From NCBI GenBank assembly GCA_965200045.1, contig OZ241330.1, positions 1,302,001 to 1,366,000 on the forward strand: a stretch of DNA of 64,000 bases. The letters are read 5' to 3'. Numbering within the stretch: the first letter of the stretch is position 1; each line of letters begins with the position of its first letter. The DNA is from Bin25 sp026709415. Its GTDB lineage: Bacteria; Bacteroidota; Bacteroidia; Flavobacteriales; Flavobacteriaceae. The position numbers and the translations under genes are program-made. Below are positions 1-7,771 of this stretch, in pieces. The notes beneath the pieces are model-generated. The model searched no databases. It had not been told where the DNA came from and saw only the letters and a list, made by a program, of their open reading frames with translations.

Positions 1-1
1 T

Positions 2-127
2 TCACAAATTGAAAAGGCGATGATTGGAAAGAAAAAATGGTCTGGGTGGAGAGACAATATCAAAGCCAAGTATAATAATAGTACGGAAAATCACTTAGAT
101 GCGCTATTTGATAGTTGGAACTTGTAG
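2..127 (+). CDS. 3' end of an unrecognised gene (partial)
   Basis: An open frame enters from the left edge and stops at 127. It gives about 41 hydrophilic residues rich in Lys, Asn and Trp, ending in FDSWNL. Its last 29 bases overlap the start of the next gene, which would suit translational coupling. I do not recognise the family; too little is inside the window to say more. Confidence 0.45.
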   Translation, partial: SQIEKAMIGKKKWSGWRDNIKAKYNNSTENHLDALFDSWNL

Positions 128-623
128 TCTTATAGTAACGGTTTTCATTCACCAGTCATGTAATAAGTATAAAAACACCTCTTGGGCTTATACCATCACC
201 TATGTCTATACCAATCTATCAGGAGTCAATGTAATCATAGAAGCCTATCAAAAAGAAGCCGGCAGACAACCTATTCTCGGTCAAAAATGGGATTTACCAA
301 ATGCTAAGACAATACAATTCGAACCTCTAAGAACGGAAGCTGCAGGTCCAGAGCCATTTGATTTTGATGATGACTATGATAAAGGTGTTCGGTATGATTT
401 TGTTGTCATAAGGTTTGATAATGAAAAGTGTCTCCATTATGGCAGAAAGTACATTCCAAAGAATAGAGATATTTTTCTCAGAGAACACTATTTAGAATAT
501 GAAATGCGTCTCAATAAAAGCAAAAAACATGATGCTCCGTACTACAACAGTCACGATTTTACCCTTACCTGGATCTTTACCTCCGAAGATGTCGCACAAG
601 CTGTCGATTGTGATAGGCTGTGA
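99..623 (+). CDS. putative lipoprotein, unknown function
   Basis: This 174-residue protein has a short hydrophobic N-terminus followed by the lipobox-like HQSC at about residues 18-21, so it is probably an outer- or inner-membrane-anchored lipoprotein. The rest is soluble, with an acidic patch (FDFDDDYD, about residues 87-94) and many aromatic residues, as in small beta-rich periplasmic proteins. No family is recognised. The ATG lies within the end of the upstream frame, which suggests a two-gene unit. The surroundings are small unknown genes, so this is accessory DNA. Confidence 0.55.
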   Translation: MRYLIVGTCSLIVTVFIHQSCNKYKNTSWAYTITYVYTNLSGVNVIIEAYQKEAGRQPILGQKWDLPNAKTIQFEPLRTEAAGPEPFDFDDDYDKGVRYDFVVIRFDNEKCLHYGRKYIPKNRDIFLREHYLEYEMRLNKSKKHDAPYYNSHDFTLTWIFTSEDVAQAVDCDRL

Positions 624-733
624 AATGAGATTATTAGTTGCTTTTTAACAATTGTTTTGGCAGAAAGGAAGATTATTTTAGAATCAGTGCAGAACGAATT
701 GCTGCTATCTGAAGTATTGGAAAAGGTTTTCCA

Positions 734-1099
734 TTATATCCTATTGACCGATTGAGCAACGGAAATGCTCCGTTGTGAACTATCGAATTCCTTAGCATAT
801 TCAGCAAGTTCTTTTGGTTTAAGATTAAAAACTTTTTTCTTTAAGGCATCATATTCCTTCTTTGTGCTTTTATAACTATCCATACTTTTTAGATAATCTG
901 CGTTTGATTTAGCAGCAGTAACTTCAAAACCCCAATATGAAATCGCTGTGAACTTAAATTTATTTAAAAGCTCTTTTTTCTTTTCGTCTTTTGTTCTCTT
1001 ATTCTTTCTTAACCAGTCAGTTACTGTCGTACTTGTAATTGCAGTGAATATAGGGAGAGCGACACTAAACCATAAAGAATTGATTATTTCTGTAACCAT
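734..1099 (-). CDS. small membrane-anchored coiled-coil protein, unknown
   Basis: The ATG at 1099 is preferred over an in-frame TTG 30 bases upstream. The predicted 121-residue protein has one N-terminal membrane segment (roughly residues 5-25), then a Lys/Glu-rich helical region ending near SVAQSVNRI. The layout suggests a membrane-anchored protein with a cytoplasmic helical tail. No family is recognised. It sits among other short minus-strand genes of the 0.7-3.0 kb accessory patch. An opposing plus-strand frame over the same bases is judged a shadow. Confidence 0.45.
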   Translation of the reverse strand: MVTEIINSLWFSVALPIFTAITSTTVTDWLRKNKRTKDEKKKELLNKFKFTAISYWGFEVTAAKSNADYLKSMDSYKSTKKEYDALKKKVFNLKPKELAEYAKEFDSSQRSISVAQSVNRI

Positions 1100-1238
1100 A
1101 CCGTTATGTGATATAGACAAAATTATCAAATCAAACTTTGATTCTCTATGGGGAGAGTTAAAATGTTCTCTGAATAGGCCATGGTATTTTAAACTCTATT
1201 TTTGCTGAAATATATTTTGCTTTCATTCTTCAGCCACA

Positions 1239-1590
1239 TCACTTATAACACTTATTTCTGAATTTAATAAGCTTTTTATATCGCTTCAAATATATTTCAG
1301 GATTGGTATTATAGTTTGTCGTCATTGATTTAATAACTTCTTCATCCGGTGCATAAAGACCACACATTAGACAATAATAACCTATTCTACCTGCATGAGT
1401 GTAAAAGGCTGATACAAATACCTTACGCTCGTGATCAAAATATGAATGAGGACAAATGTTTTTGAGGTGATCAACCTTGCGTTTTTTTTTCTTTAAGCCA
1501 ATCGTTTAAGTCAAACGTTACCCCAATATTAATAACTACTATTGAAATTATGAAACCGACTCCTATGATAACCCATTCTATTGTACTTAT
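1239..1590 (-). pseudogene. broken small membrane / zinc-binding-like gene
   Basis: Two minus-strand frames join into one protein if a single A is removed from a 9-A run (T9 at 1482-1490 on the plus strand). The upstream frame encodes a clear membrane segment (EWVIIGVGFIISIVVI) and then FDLNDWLKEKK. The downstream frame continues KVDHLKNICPHSYF and, after about 25 residues, CLMCG, a Cys/His arrangement that could bind zinc, and stops at 1239. No ATG, GTG or TTG precedes the membrane segment after the previous stop, so the 5' end is probably damaged too. This could be a slippage-prone gene or a sequencing error at the homopolymer rather than true decay. Confidence 0.5.
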
Positions 1591-1596
1591 GTGATA

Positions 1597-1917
1597 TTAA
1601 AAATTAATTGAATGAGGTTTCTTAACACAATAGTCTTTGTCAATTCTGCGATATTTGACTGTTAAACAGCCTTGAAAAGGCTTTGATCTATTCTGATAAG
1701 TACCAACAATAAGGAATTTTGTAGAGGTGTGTTTTGCTAATGTGATAGGGAGAACGTCATCATCAAGAGGATTTACTTCTTGGCGATTGAGAGATTCTGG
1801 GAATTTTTCATATTCAGGCCTTCCTTCCCATACTCCAGTGATCGTAATGGATTGATTGCCGATATTTTGACACAATAAATGATAGGAATTCCCATAAGCA
1901 TGACATGAAATATTCAA
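1597..1917 (-). CDS. small hypothetical protein, possibly the end of a broken gene
   Basis: The open frame encodes about 106 residues and begins with a TTG immediately after the stop of the next upstream frame, so the start is doubtful. The sequence looks like a small extracellular beta-sandwich (alternating polar and hydrophobic residues, several Cys). It could be an independent gene or the 3' part of a gene interrupted by the stop at 1918. I do not recognise it. Confidence 0.35.
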   Translation of the reverse strand: MNISCHAYGNSYHLLCQNIGNQSITITGVWEGRPEYEKFPESLNRQEVNPLDDDVLPITLAKHTSTKFLIVGTYQNRSKPFQGCLTVKYRRIDKDYCVKKPHSINF

Positions 1918-2157
1918 TTACTTCATTGTTTTTAACTTTTCTTCATACTCTGCCCAAAAGGTTTTCATCTTCCGATAGTCAACATTATCCCAACGTAATT
2001 GACCGGGCTTATGAAGACCTTTTCGAATCCCCGGCTCGATACCTTTCCTTTCGATTATTTCTATTTCATCCATTGAAACCGCAAAATCTTTACATCCATG
2101 AAGGCATTTTAGGTATTCTTTACGAGCTTCACAAAAAGCATCACTCCTGTTTTCCAC
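1918..2157 (-). CDS. small hypothetical protein
   Basis: The 79-residue frame starts at an ATG at 2157, but codon-like sequence in the same frame continues upstream to about 2265 (including a Gln-rich helix) without a recognisable start. The gene may therefore be longer and 5'-damaged. The product is charged, with four Cys in the first 25 residues and a Lys/Glu-rich C-terminus. Function is unknown. It abuts the 1597-1917 frame with no gap. Confidence 0.35.
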   Translation of the reverse strand: MENRSDAFCEARKEYLKCLHGCKDFAVSMDEIEIIERKGIEPGIRKGLHKPGQLRWDNVDYRKMKTFWAEYEEKLKTMK

Positions 2158-2396
2158 TAAGTGAGCTTTTTCTTGTTGAATCTGAATGGAAAAAAAAGAT
2201 TGATAAGCATACTCTTGACATGCATATCCAAACTTCTTTTTAATAGCATCTATGTTGATGGTTACCTTCTTGATTTATGATGATTTGAGTTGATTTTTTA
2301 CCTGAAGATATAAATCCTTGATTGTATTTGATCTTGTTTCTGCTTCCAGAAATAGAAAGTCTTTTAAATAAAGTTTTTATACATGCTATCATCAAC

Positions 2397-3014
2397 TCAT
2401 CCCTTTTGATTGTTTCCCAAGTACCTTTTCACTTTCCTAATCGTCGTCGAACTCACCTGCAGTCGACTCTGGATGTCTTGATAGGATTTTCCTTGGTTTA
2501 ACAAACGGATGATCTTTTTGGTTTTGGGTTTGGATAAAAACGTTTCTCTGGTTTCCACCGTGCCTACTTTGCGTCCAAACGTTCCGCCTCGTTCTTTATA
2601 AGCTTGGATGCCTTGTCTGGTGCGCTCTAAAAGCGCCTTCCGTTCCATCTCATACAAACAACTCATCATCGTGAGGACCACTTTCCAATAGGGATTTTCT
2701 TCCCCATTGGCCTTTCTTGAATCCATCCCCAGTTCTTGAATCACCACATTGACTTGATGTGCTTGGAGTGTTTCTAAGACGCCTAAGACATCTTTGGTGT
2801 TTCTTCCTAATCGACTGACTTCATCGGTGACCAATTGCGTAACCAACCCTTTTTTCACCCATTTCATTAATACCGATCCTTCGGGTCTTTCGGCAAACGG
2901 AATGGTTCCTGAAACGCCTTTGTCAAAAAAGATTCGATCGTAAGGAGACTTGTCTAAATCAAAGCGTTTGCCTTCTTGGGTGAAGTGGCTCGTACGGAGG
3001 TATTTGACTTTCAT
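2397..3014 (-). CDS. serine recombinase (resolvase/invertase family)
   Basis: This 205-residue protein matches the small serine recombinases that cut and rejoin DNA at specific sites through a phosphoserine intermediate. The N-terminal YLRTSHFTQ at residues 5-13 holds the likely nucleophile Ser9. The central VTDEVSRLGRNTKDVL supplies the conserved Arg pair, and MERKALLERTRQGIQAYKERGGTFGR is the linker helix typical of the family. The C-terminal 45 residues (SYQDIQSRLQVSSTTIRKVKRYL) form a helix-turn-helix. Length is normal for a resolvase or invertase. No transposase or obvious res site sits beside it. It marks the end of the accessory patch before the chromosomal ppiD-like gene. It is not obviously linked to the cassettes elsewhere in the window, whose terminal repeats look like transposase substrates. 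Confidence 0.85.
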   Translation of the reverse strand: MKVKYLRTSHFTQEGKRFDLDKSPYDRIFFDKGVSGTIPFAERPEGSVLMKWVKKGLVTQLVTDEVSRLGRNTKDVLGVLETLQAHQVNVVIQELGMDSRKANGEENPYWKVVLTMMSCLYEMERKALLERTRQGIQAYKERGGTFGRKVGTVETRETFLSKPKTKKIIRLLNQGKSYQDIQSRLQVSSTTIRKVKRYLGNNQKG

Positions 3015-3348
3015 TTAAGACCACAAAATTAATTTAAAGAAAGTATAAGATTTAAAAGGGTATTTGACAATTTTAAGCACTTTCATTATTAGCGTGCTAT
3101 AAAATCAAGTAAGCAATCATTTTGGTTTGAGTATGGCATTCGTAGTGATAATGGTGAAGGCTCTTATTTAATTATTTAAACTATTATAATTACAATCAAT
3201 GCAACAAAAGAAAAGATGATAGAAACCCATAAAATCCATTCCTTTCTATTGTAGTTTGAATGGTGTTGTTTTGTCCAACCATCTTTCATTACTGTTAAGT
3301 CCTTTTATTGTTGGGGAACCTGACATTTCAATTTTAAAGTCATTGGTG

Positions 3349-3356
3349 TAACTTCG
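3349..3356 (+). promoter_or_regulatory. possible TAnnTTTG-type -7 element
   Basis: TAACTTCG matches the Bacteroidota -7 consensus TAnnTTTG at 5 of its 6 fixed bases and lies 17 bases before the ATG at 3374. I see no clear -33 TTG partner. Weak call. Confidence 0.3.
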
Positions 3357-3373
3357 CAACTCAAAATTTTAAT

Positions 3374-5494
3374 ATGGCCATCCTTGGAAAAATAAGACAG
3401 CGGTCAATCATTTTAATCATCGTAATTGCAATGGCCCTATTTGCATTTGTAATTTCTGGAGTTATAACCCAACCAGGAACTTCTTTAGCCTCGGTTAAAC
3501 CAATAGCAGTGATAAATAATCAAGACATCGACATTGATGTTTTCAGACAACAAGTAGAACAGTTACAACGATCCAATCCAGGAATTTCAACCATTCAAGC
3601 TGTCAATTATGTTTATGGTGATATGACTTTCACCACATTGATGGAGCAACAATATGAAAAATTGGGAATCGCTATTGGACCAGAACAATTAGAGCAGTTA
3701 TTGCGTTCTAATGACCAAATAACCAACTCTCCAGAGTTTCAAAATGAATTGGGTGAATTTGATTTTGCAAAGTTTCGTCAATATGTTTCGGATTTAAAAA
3801 ACATCAATCCAACCAGTTACCAAATATGGAATGAACAAGAACAGAACCTGGTTTCTGTGGCTAAATTGGAAGTATACAGTGATTTGGCGAAGTCTAGTAA
3901 TGTGTTTTCTGAATCTTTTGCCAAACTATATCACAAAATTGAAAATGATAACGTAAACATCGAATATGTTTTAATTCCTTATGACCATATCGAAGATAGT
4001 CTGGTCCAGGTAAGTCAACAAGAAATCGAAAAGTACTACAAAGAAAACATCGATGATTTTAAAGAAAATCCTTTTCGATCAATTCATTTGACCATTTTCC
4101 AAAACAAACCAACAGATGAAGATAAAGAAGTCATTAGGGTGCGTTTAGAATCACTAAAAGAAGAGAGAATCAGTTATAATGAAGTTTCAAAATTAACTGA
4201 CACCATTCCCGGTTTTTCTCAAGTCACGGAAATTAGAGATTTTGTCGATCGTCATTCTGAAATACCATTTGACTCGGTTTACCAAGCAAAAGGAGATTTA
4301 AACAATGATTATGCAGATTTATTATTTGGATTAGAAAAAGACGAAGTCTTTGGACCCTATGAAGTCGATAATCAATTTGTGTTAAGTCGAGTCGTTGATA
4401 AAAAATCCAATGGAAACATTAGGGCAAGTCATATTTTAATTTCTTATCAAGGATCTCTTCGTGCTGAAGAAGATCAGTTGCGATCCAAAGAACAAGCGGA
4501 ACGTTTGGCTAGAGATTTACTTCGACAAGTTCGATCCAATCCCAATAATTTTGCTCAACTGGCTGAAGAAAATTCCGATGGCCCGACAGCATCCGTTGGT
4601 GGGGATTTAGGGTTTTTTAAAGAAGGGGAGATGGCCGTTGAGTTTTATGATTTCTGTAATAGAAATCGTATTGGAACTTTGGGCTTGGTTGAAACCGAAT
4701 TTGGTTATCATGTGGTTCAAGTTGTTGAAAAAGATGACTTGATTTTATTGGGAAATATCGTTGCTGAGATTGTGCCATCCAATCAAACATCAAATGAAAC
4801 TTTTCGTAAAGCAACACAATTTGAAATGGAGATTAAACAGGAATCCAATCGATTTGAAGAAATCGCCACAGAAAATTCATTTGATTATGGAGAGCCCAAC
4901 AAGATTTATCCGATGGATGAACAGATGGGAGCTATTGAGCAAACTCGGGATGCTGTTCAATGGGTTTTTAATAAATCAACCAAAGTTTATGATTCTCAAA
5001 GATTTACATATTCTGAAGGCTATGTTGTGGTCCAGTTATTAGAAATTAGTGATGATGGGACACTTCCTTTAGATGAAGTATCTAATCAAATTGAACGCAT
5101 CATTGAAGAAGATAAAAAAGCTGAATTGATAAAACAGAAGTATTCCCAATTTGAATCACTTGAAGAATTGCAAGAACAACATTCCGATTTTGAAATCAAT
5201 CCGGCATCGGCCTTAAATCAAAAAAACACGACCATAGTTGGTGCTGGAGAAGAGCCCAATGTGGTTGGAGTGGCTTTTGGTCTTGAAGAAAATGAAACTT
5301 CAGAATGGATAAGAGGAAATGAAGGGATGTATAGAATAAAAGTTTTAAAGGTCAATCCTTCCGAAGAATTAGAAGATTTCCAAAGTTATGCCATTAGTTT
5401 AAGCAATAGCAAGAACGATCAGATAATGGAAAAAATTGTTGATGCTATAGAAAACGAATCTAAAATAAAAGACAACCGAACTATTTATTACTAG
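3374..5494 (+). CDS. ppiD: PpiD/SurA-like periplasmic peptidylprolyl isomerase
   Basis: A 706-residue membrane-anchored folding factor. Residues about 12-32 form a single N-terminal membrane helix (IILIIVIAMALFAFVISGVI), leaving a large periplasmic body. The first 200 residues resemble the SurA_N_3 chaperone domain of PpiD proteins. A rotamase (parvulin, PpiC-type) domain lies around residues 350-460, with IRASHILIS, NSDGPTASVGGDLGFF and a final FGYHVVQV, the usual parvulin landmarks. The length suits Bacteroidota PpiD homologues. The role is to assist folding of exported and outer-membrane proteins at the periplasmic face of the inner membrane. The gene stands alone; the accessory patch ends about 360 bases upstream and the inverted-repeat cassette begins 250 bases downstream. 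Confidence 0.85.
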   Translation: MAILGKIRQRSIILIIVIAMALFAFVISGVITQPGTSLASVKPIAVINNQDIDIDVFRQQVEQLQRSNPGISTIQAVNYVYGDMTFTTLMEQQYEKLGIAIGPEQLEQLLRSNDQITNSPEFQNELGEFDFAKFRQYVSDLKNINPTSYQIWNEQEQNLVSVAKLEVYSDLAKSSNVFSESFAKLYHKIENDNVNIEYVLIPYDHIEDSLVQVSQQEIEKYYKENIDDFKENPFRSIHLTIFQNKPTDEDKEVIRVRLESLKEERISYNEVSKLTDTIPGFSQVTEIRDFVDRHSEIPFDSVYQAKGDLNNDYADLLFGLEKDEVFGPYEVDNQFVLSRVVDKKSNGNIRASHILISYQGSLRAEEDQLRSKEQAERLARDLLRQVRSNPNNFAQLAEENSDGPTASVGGDLGFFKEGEMAVEFYDFCNRNRIGTLGLVETEFGYHVVQVVEKDDLILLGNIVAEIVPSNQTSNETFRKATQFEMEIKQESNRFEEIATENSFDYGEPNKIYPMDEQMGAIEQTRDAVQWVFNKSTKVYDSQRFTYSEGYVVVQLLEISDDGTLPLDEVSNQIERIIEEDKKAELIKQKYSQFESLEELQEQHSDFEINPASALNQKNTTIVGAGEEPNVVGVAFGLEENETSEWIRGNEGMYRIKVLKVNPSEELEDFQSYAISLSNSKNDQIMEKIVDAIENESKIKDNRTIYY

Positions 5495-5738
5495 TAATCC
5501 ATCCACAAGATTGAATATTCCAATTTCATTTTACAATCTCAAATGGTTTGCCTCTATCCCCTAGTAGAATGGCAAATATGGATATGAAGTGAAAAATTTA
5601 AAAGTTGTTTTGAATTCTGTCTCTCATTCGAGAGATGTGCTAAGGGATAGATTGGCTTAATATTTCTTTTATTCTTCAACAAATCCTGTAATTAACACAC
5701 AAGTTCTTGCTTGATTAAGCACCGATAGTTTACTAAAA

Positions 5739-5771
5739 AATTTAGGGGATTATATACTTAAGTGCCAAAAA
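5739..5771 (+). repeat. left terminal inverted repeat of cassette 1
   Basis: Core GGGGATTATATACTTAAG followed by TGCCAAAAA. Pairs with 7655-7687 on the opposite strand with two mismatches over 33 positions. The outermost bases overlap the target duplication. Confidence 0.8.
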
Positions 5772-5815
5772 TAATTAAAAATGATAGTTTGAAATCGATA
5801 GCCCCCCCCAAAAAA

Positions 5816-6043
5816 CTATCTTTTAAACAAAGGATCTTCCATCCTTGTGTTATCTTGAATCGATTGATGCACCATGTTCTCAATGATAGAAGGTTCATAA
5901 AGTCGATTTGAATCTTTTTCCTGATATCTTTTATCGATACCAACAATGTACAACTCTTGATTTTCTCTAATCGTGAAGATACACTTCTTAAACCACCTCT
6001 TTTCCCAGACGATCCCGTTCCTATACGAATCGAATACGTATTC
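5816..6043 (-). pseudogene. remnant of a small cassette gene, start lost
   Basis: An open minus-strand frame of 75 codons runs from a stop at 6044-6046 to the TAG at 5816-5818 without a usable start near its upstream end. The peptide has normal amino-acid composition (for example RENQELYIVGIDKRYQ) and looks like the C-terminal half of a small toxin- or antitoxin-sized protein. Just upstream are two more short broken minus-strand frames, one ending KPPSDRSILG. I read the 5.8-6.25 kb part of the cassette as decayed small genes. The family is unknown. Confidence 0.4.
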
Positions 6044-6055
6044 TTATTTAATTGT

Positions 6056-6072
6056 GGGACTTATATGCTTAA
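6056..6072 (+). repeat. internal copy of the cassette end sequence
   Basis: GGGACTTATATGCTTAA matches the cassette-1 end GGGAATTATATACTTAA at 15 of 17 bases and points the same way as the left end. It lies between the decayed genes and the HepT/MntA pair. It may be a fossil end of a nested element or a boundary between modules. Confidence 0.5.
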
Positions 6073-6262
6073 CCTAAAATCGATCGGTCTGATGGTGGTT
6101 TCGGCTTTGATTCATTCTTATCTTCACGAAAGACATCACTCATCACTGCATGCACTTTCAAGTGTCATGCTAAAGGGATGTTTTTGTGATTTGGTAAATG
6201 TTCAAAAGGTAATTTTTCTTTCGGTTGTTTTACCATGATTTCATCAAAGGTATCAGGATATC

Positions 6263-6652
6263 TTACCTTTCTTGTTGATTTTTAAATTTATTTTCCTTTA
6301 ACATTTTCTGTATCTTTTTGATTTCTCTTTTTAATGTCGGAATGTCATTTTGCAAAGCATCCCAAACACGAGTCAAATCTACTGTATGATACCCATGCGA
6401 TATTTTATTTCGCATGCCGACTACTGTACCCAAATCAAGATGTGATACCCGATCATACAACTCCCTTGATAAATCATTGGTTGCTTCACCAATATCAATC
6501 ATCGATTTCAATAAGGCATATTGTTCTAACCAATGCTCTTCAAAATCACGATAGGTTTTTATGGTTAAAAGGATGGACTCAATTTTATCGATTCGATCCA
6601 GAATGTGATAACAAGAAATCACGTCTTGATCGCCTTTCCTGACTTTTGTCAT
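6263..6652 (-). CDS. HepT-like HEPN toxin (RNase) of an HEPN/MNT module
   Basis: This 129-residue all-helical protein fits the HepT/DUF86 HEPN family, RNases that act as toxins and are silenced by the partner nucleotidyltransferase. The catalytic signature R-x4-H-x-Y is present as RNKISHGY at about residues 81-88. The start overlaps the end of the MntA-like gene by 68 bases, a common arrangement of the pair. It is the last intact gene of cassette 1 in the direction of transcription. The C-terminus is a lysine-rich helix. Activity is likely intact because the key Arg, His and Tyr are all present; the target RNA is unknown. Confidence 0.85.
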   Translation of the reverse strand: MTKVRKGDQDVISCYHILDRIDKIESILLTIKTYRDFEEHWLEQYALLKSMIDIGEATNDLSRELYDRVSHLDLGTVVGMRNKISHGYHTVDLTRVWDALQNDIPTLKREIKKIQKMLKENKFKNQQER

Positions 6653-6929
6653 AAAAAATAATTAAATCCTTCAATATATCTTCTTTAAGATACGGGTTGA
6701 TGTGATTAAAATTAATTAAATCCACTTTTTTTTGCAATCTTTCTTCTAAATCATCAATAACTTGGCTAAAAGCGAAACCACAAGGCTCACTGAAATCATA
6801 TAATAAATCAATATCGCTATCTTCTCTTTGTTCCCCACGAGCAAAGGAGCCAAACACCCCAATCTTAACAGGCTTCCAAGGAGATAAGACATTAATAATC
6901 ATCTCTTGCTGTTCGTAGGTGAGCATCAA
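6585..6929 (-). CDS. MntA-like minimal nucleotidyltransferase antitoxin
   Basis: A 114-residue MNT-fold protein with the defining motif GSFARGEQREDSDIDLL at about residues 25-41 (G-S ... D-x-D), which binds ATP and metal. In characterised pairs MntA adds AMP to a Tyr in the HEPN toxin and so inactivates it. The Tyr of the toxin motif here (HGY) is present, so the same chemistry is plausible. The frame runs about 20 residues past the usual family end and overlaps the toxin gene by 68 bases, which would couple their translation. The pair is cargo of cassette 1. Confidence 0.85.
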   Translation of the reverse strand: MMLTYEQQEMIINVLSPWKPVKIGVFGSFARGEQREDSDIDLLYDFSEPCGFAFSQVIDDLEERLQKKVDLINFNHINPYLKEDILKDLIIFYDKSQERRSRRDFLLSHSGSNR

Positions 6930-6939
6930 CTTATTGTTT

Positions 6940-6956
6940 GGGACTTATACGTTCCA
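6940..6956 (+). repeat. second internal end-like sequence
   Basis: GGGACTTATACGTTCCA resembles the cassette end in its first ten bases and resembles the 6056 copy over a longer stretch, since both are preceded by ATTGT and followed after about 15 bases by AAATCGAT. It sits exactly between the HepT/MntA pair and the three-gene group upstream, just past the stop of the 6945-7259 gene. Confidence 0.4.
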
Positions 6957-7259
6957 CATCAAATCGATTGATCCAATATTAGCTTCTGCTGAAAAGCTTT
7001 CATATCCTTCAAATGAGAATAATGATTGTATTTTTATAGACCCTAATGAGCCATAAAAATACAAAAAAGATTTAGATTGAGCGTATAAGTCTCTTAATTG
7101 TTTAATCCACGATTGACGAGTATCTGGAAAAGCTAAAAAAGATTTCAATGTTCTTTTAAAAACAGATTGAAATGTAGGATATTGTTTGATTATTTTTTGT
7201 ATTTGTCGATCTGCCTTTGGTGTTCGGTAAATCGTATACTCAAGAAAAGAATGGATCAC
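6945..7259 (-). CDS. small cassette protein, possible toxin, unknown family
   Basis: The 104-residue protein starts with GTG and overlaps the end of the preceding 7240-7455 gene by 20 bases. The N-terminal half is basic and helical (DRQIQKIIKQYPTFQSVFKR); the C-terminal half has aromatic beta-like stretches (SKSFLYFYGSLGSIKIQSLF) and ends SIDLMWNV. Size, tight overlap and neighbourhood suggest a toxin-antitoxin or similar addiction module, but I do not recognise the fold. A decayed version of its last residues may occur near 6072-6110, where another minus-strand frame reads PIDFRLSI and then stops. Confidence 0.55.
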   Translation of the reverse strand: MIHSFLEYTIYRTPKADRQIQKIIKQYPTFQSVFKRTLKSFLAFPDTRQSWIKQLRDLYAQSKSFLYFYGSLGSIKIQSLFSFEGYESFSAEANIGSIDLMWNV

Positions 7260-7455
7260 GAGGGATTTCTTGAATGCCTAATTGATGATCCACCACCTCC
7301 TGCATCGATTCTCTCATTTCAACCACATGAATGATATCTTCTTTTTCAAGAACATCCACCATCGCATGAGGAAATTGGTTTTTAATAGCCTGTTCATAAA
7401 CCCCCATTTCGGTTTTGTCAATATCGATAAAAAAATGTTTTTGATTAGAATTCAT
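7240..7455 (-). CDS. small cassette protein, unknown
   Basis: I choose the ATG at 7455, which overlaps the stop of the upstream 7445-7630 frame in an ATGAATTCTAA arrangement; a longer start at 7482 is possible. The roughly 71-residue product starts with HFFIDIDKTEMGVYEQAI, has a beta-alpha-beta look, and ends EIPRDPFFS. It overlaps the next gene by 20 bases, so the three small genes 7630-6945 form one unit. Family unknown; an immunity or antitoxin role is only inferred from context. Confidence 0.5.
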   Translation of the reverse strand: MNSNQKHFFIDIDKTEMGVYEQAIKNQFPHAMVDVLEKEDIIHVVEMRESMQEVVDHQLGIQEIPRDPFFS

Positions 7456-7630
7456 AACCACTATAGTCCCATTCAAAACCATTTTTTTTGATTTCGTTAG
7501 CCCGTTCCAATAACACTCGGTGTGTTAACGGTTTTAATTTAGCTGTTCCTAATGTTCTAGCGAAATCCTTCAACCTATTCTCATCTTTCGGATCAATACT
7601 AATACACAACATCATCTTGAAATCGGACAA
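7445..7630 (-). CDS. small antitoxin-like protein, unknown
   Basis: The 61-residue protein is the first gene of the minus-strand group in cassette 1. Its short beta start (FKMMLCISID) followed by a helix (ENRLKDFARTLG) and a second helix (THRVLLERANEIKKNG) recalls ribbon-helix-helix or degradable antitoxins, but this is a resemblance only. It starts 25 bases inside the right terminal repeat, so its promoter probably lies in or near the cassette end. Confidence 0.45.
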   Translation of the reverse strand: MSDFKMMLCISIDPKDENRLKDFARTLGTAKLKPLTHRVLLERANEIKKNGFEWDYSGYEF

Positions 7631-7654
7631 TCAAAAACACAAAAAATTGGATCT

Positions 7655-7687
7655 TTTTTGGCACTTAAGTATATAATTCCCAAAATT
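7655..7687 (-). repeat. right terminal inverted repeat of cassette 1
   Basis: Reverse complement of the left end with two mismatches; on the minus strand it reads GGGAATTATATACTTAAG and then TGCC. It is followed by the second copy of the target duplication at 7682-7690. Confidence 0.8.
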
Positions 7688-7722
7688 TAGTTTAAAACAA
7701 ATTTAATCTAGTAAATACGCTG

Positions 7723-7738
7723 TTGGCACAATTATTGA
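7723..7738 (+). promoter_or_regulatory. sigma-54-like -24/-12 element
   Basis: TTGGCACAATTATTGA carries TGGCAC, a 5-base spacer and TTGA, close to the sigma-54 pattern TGGCAC-N5-TTGC but with A in place of the usual C at -12. It lies 33 bases before the ATG at 7772. The same pattern stands before all three lipoprotein leaders at 19-31 kb. Confidence 0.4.
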
Positions 7739-7771
7739 GAATAAGGCAGTATATGGTGTTGCATTGTGATT

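Larger units (their letters stand above)
5746..7681. mobile_element. transposon-like cassette with terminal inverted repeats, no transposase (cassette 1)
   Basis: The 1.94-kb segment is bounded by terminal inverted repeats that agree at 31 of 33 positions (5739-5771 against the reverse complement of 7655-7687). The ends read GGG(G/A)ATTATATACTTAAG inward. Directly outside, AAAATTTAG occurs at 5737-5745 and again at 7682-7690, a perfect 8-9 bp target-site duplication. The interior holds only small minus-strand genes, including a HepT/MntA pair, and no transposase. It therefore looks like a non-autonomous element moved in trans. The same end sequence, with a slightly different inner part, bounds the AAA ATPase unit at 53.8-55.3 kb. 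Confidence 0.75.

Noticed and set aside
2397..3014. Idea that the serine recombinase inverts the cassettes bounded by inverted repeats
   Set aside because: The cassette ends have a target-site duplication (cassette 1) and look like transposase ends; no shared site lies near the recombinase.
5802..5809. C8 run just inside the left end of cassette 1 as a phase-variation tract
   Set aside because: It follows the stop of a decayed gene and gates no intact reading frame.
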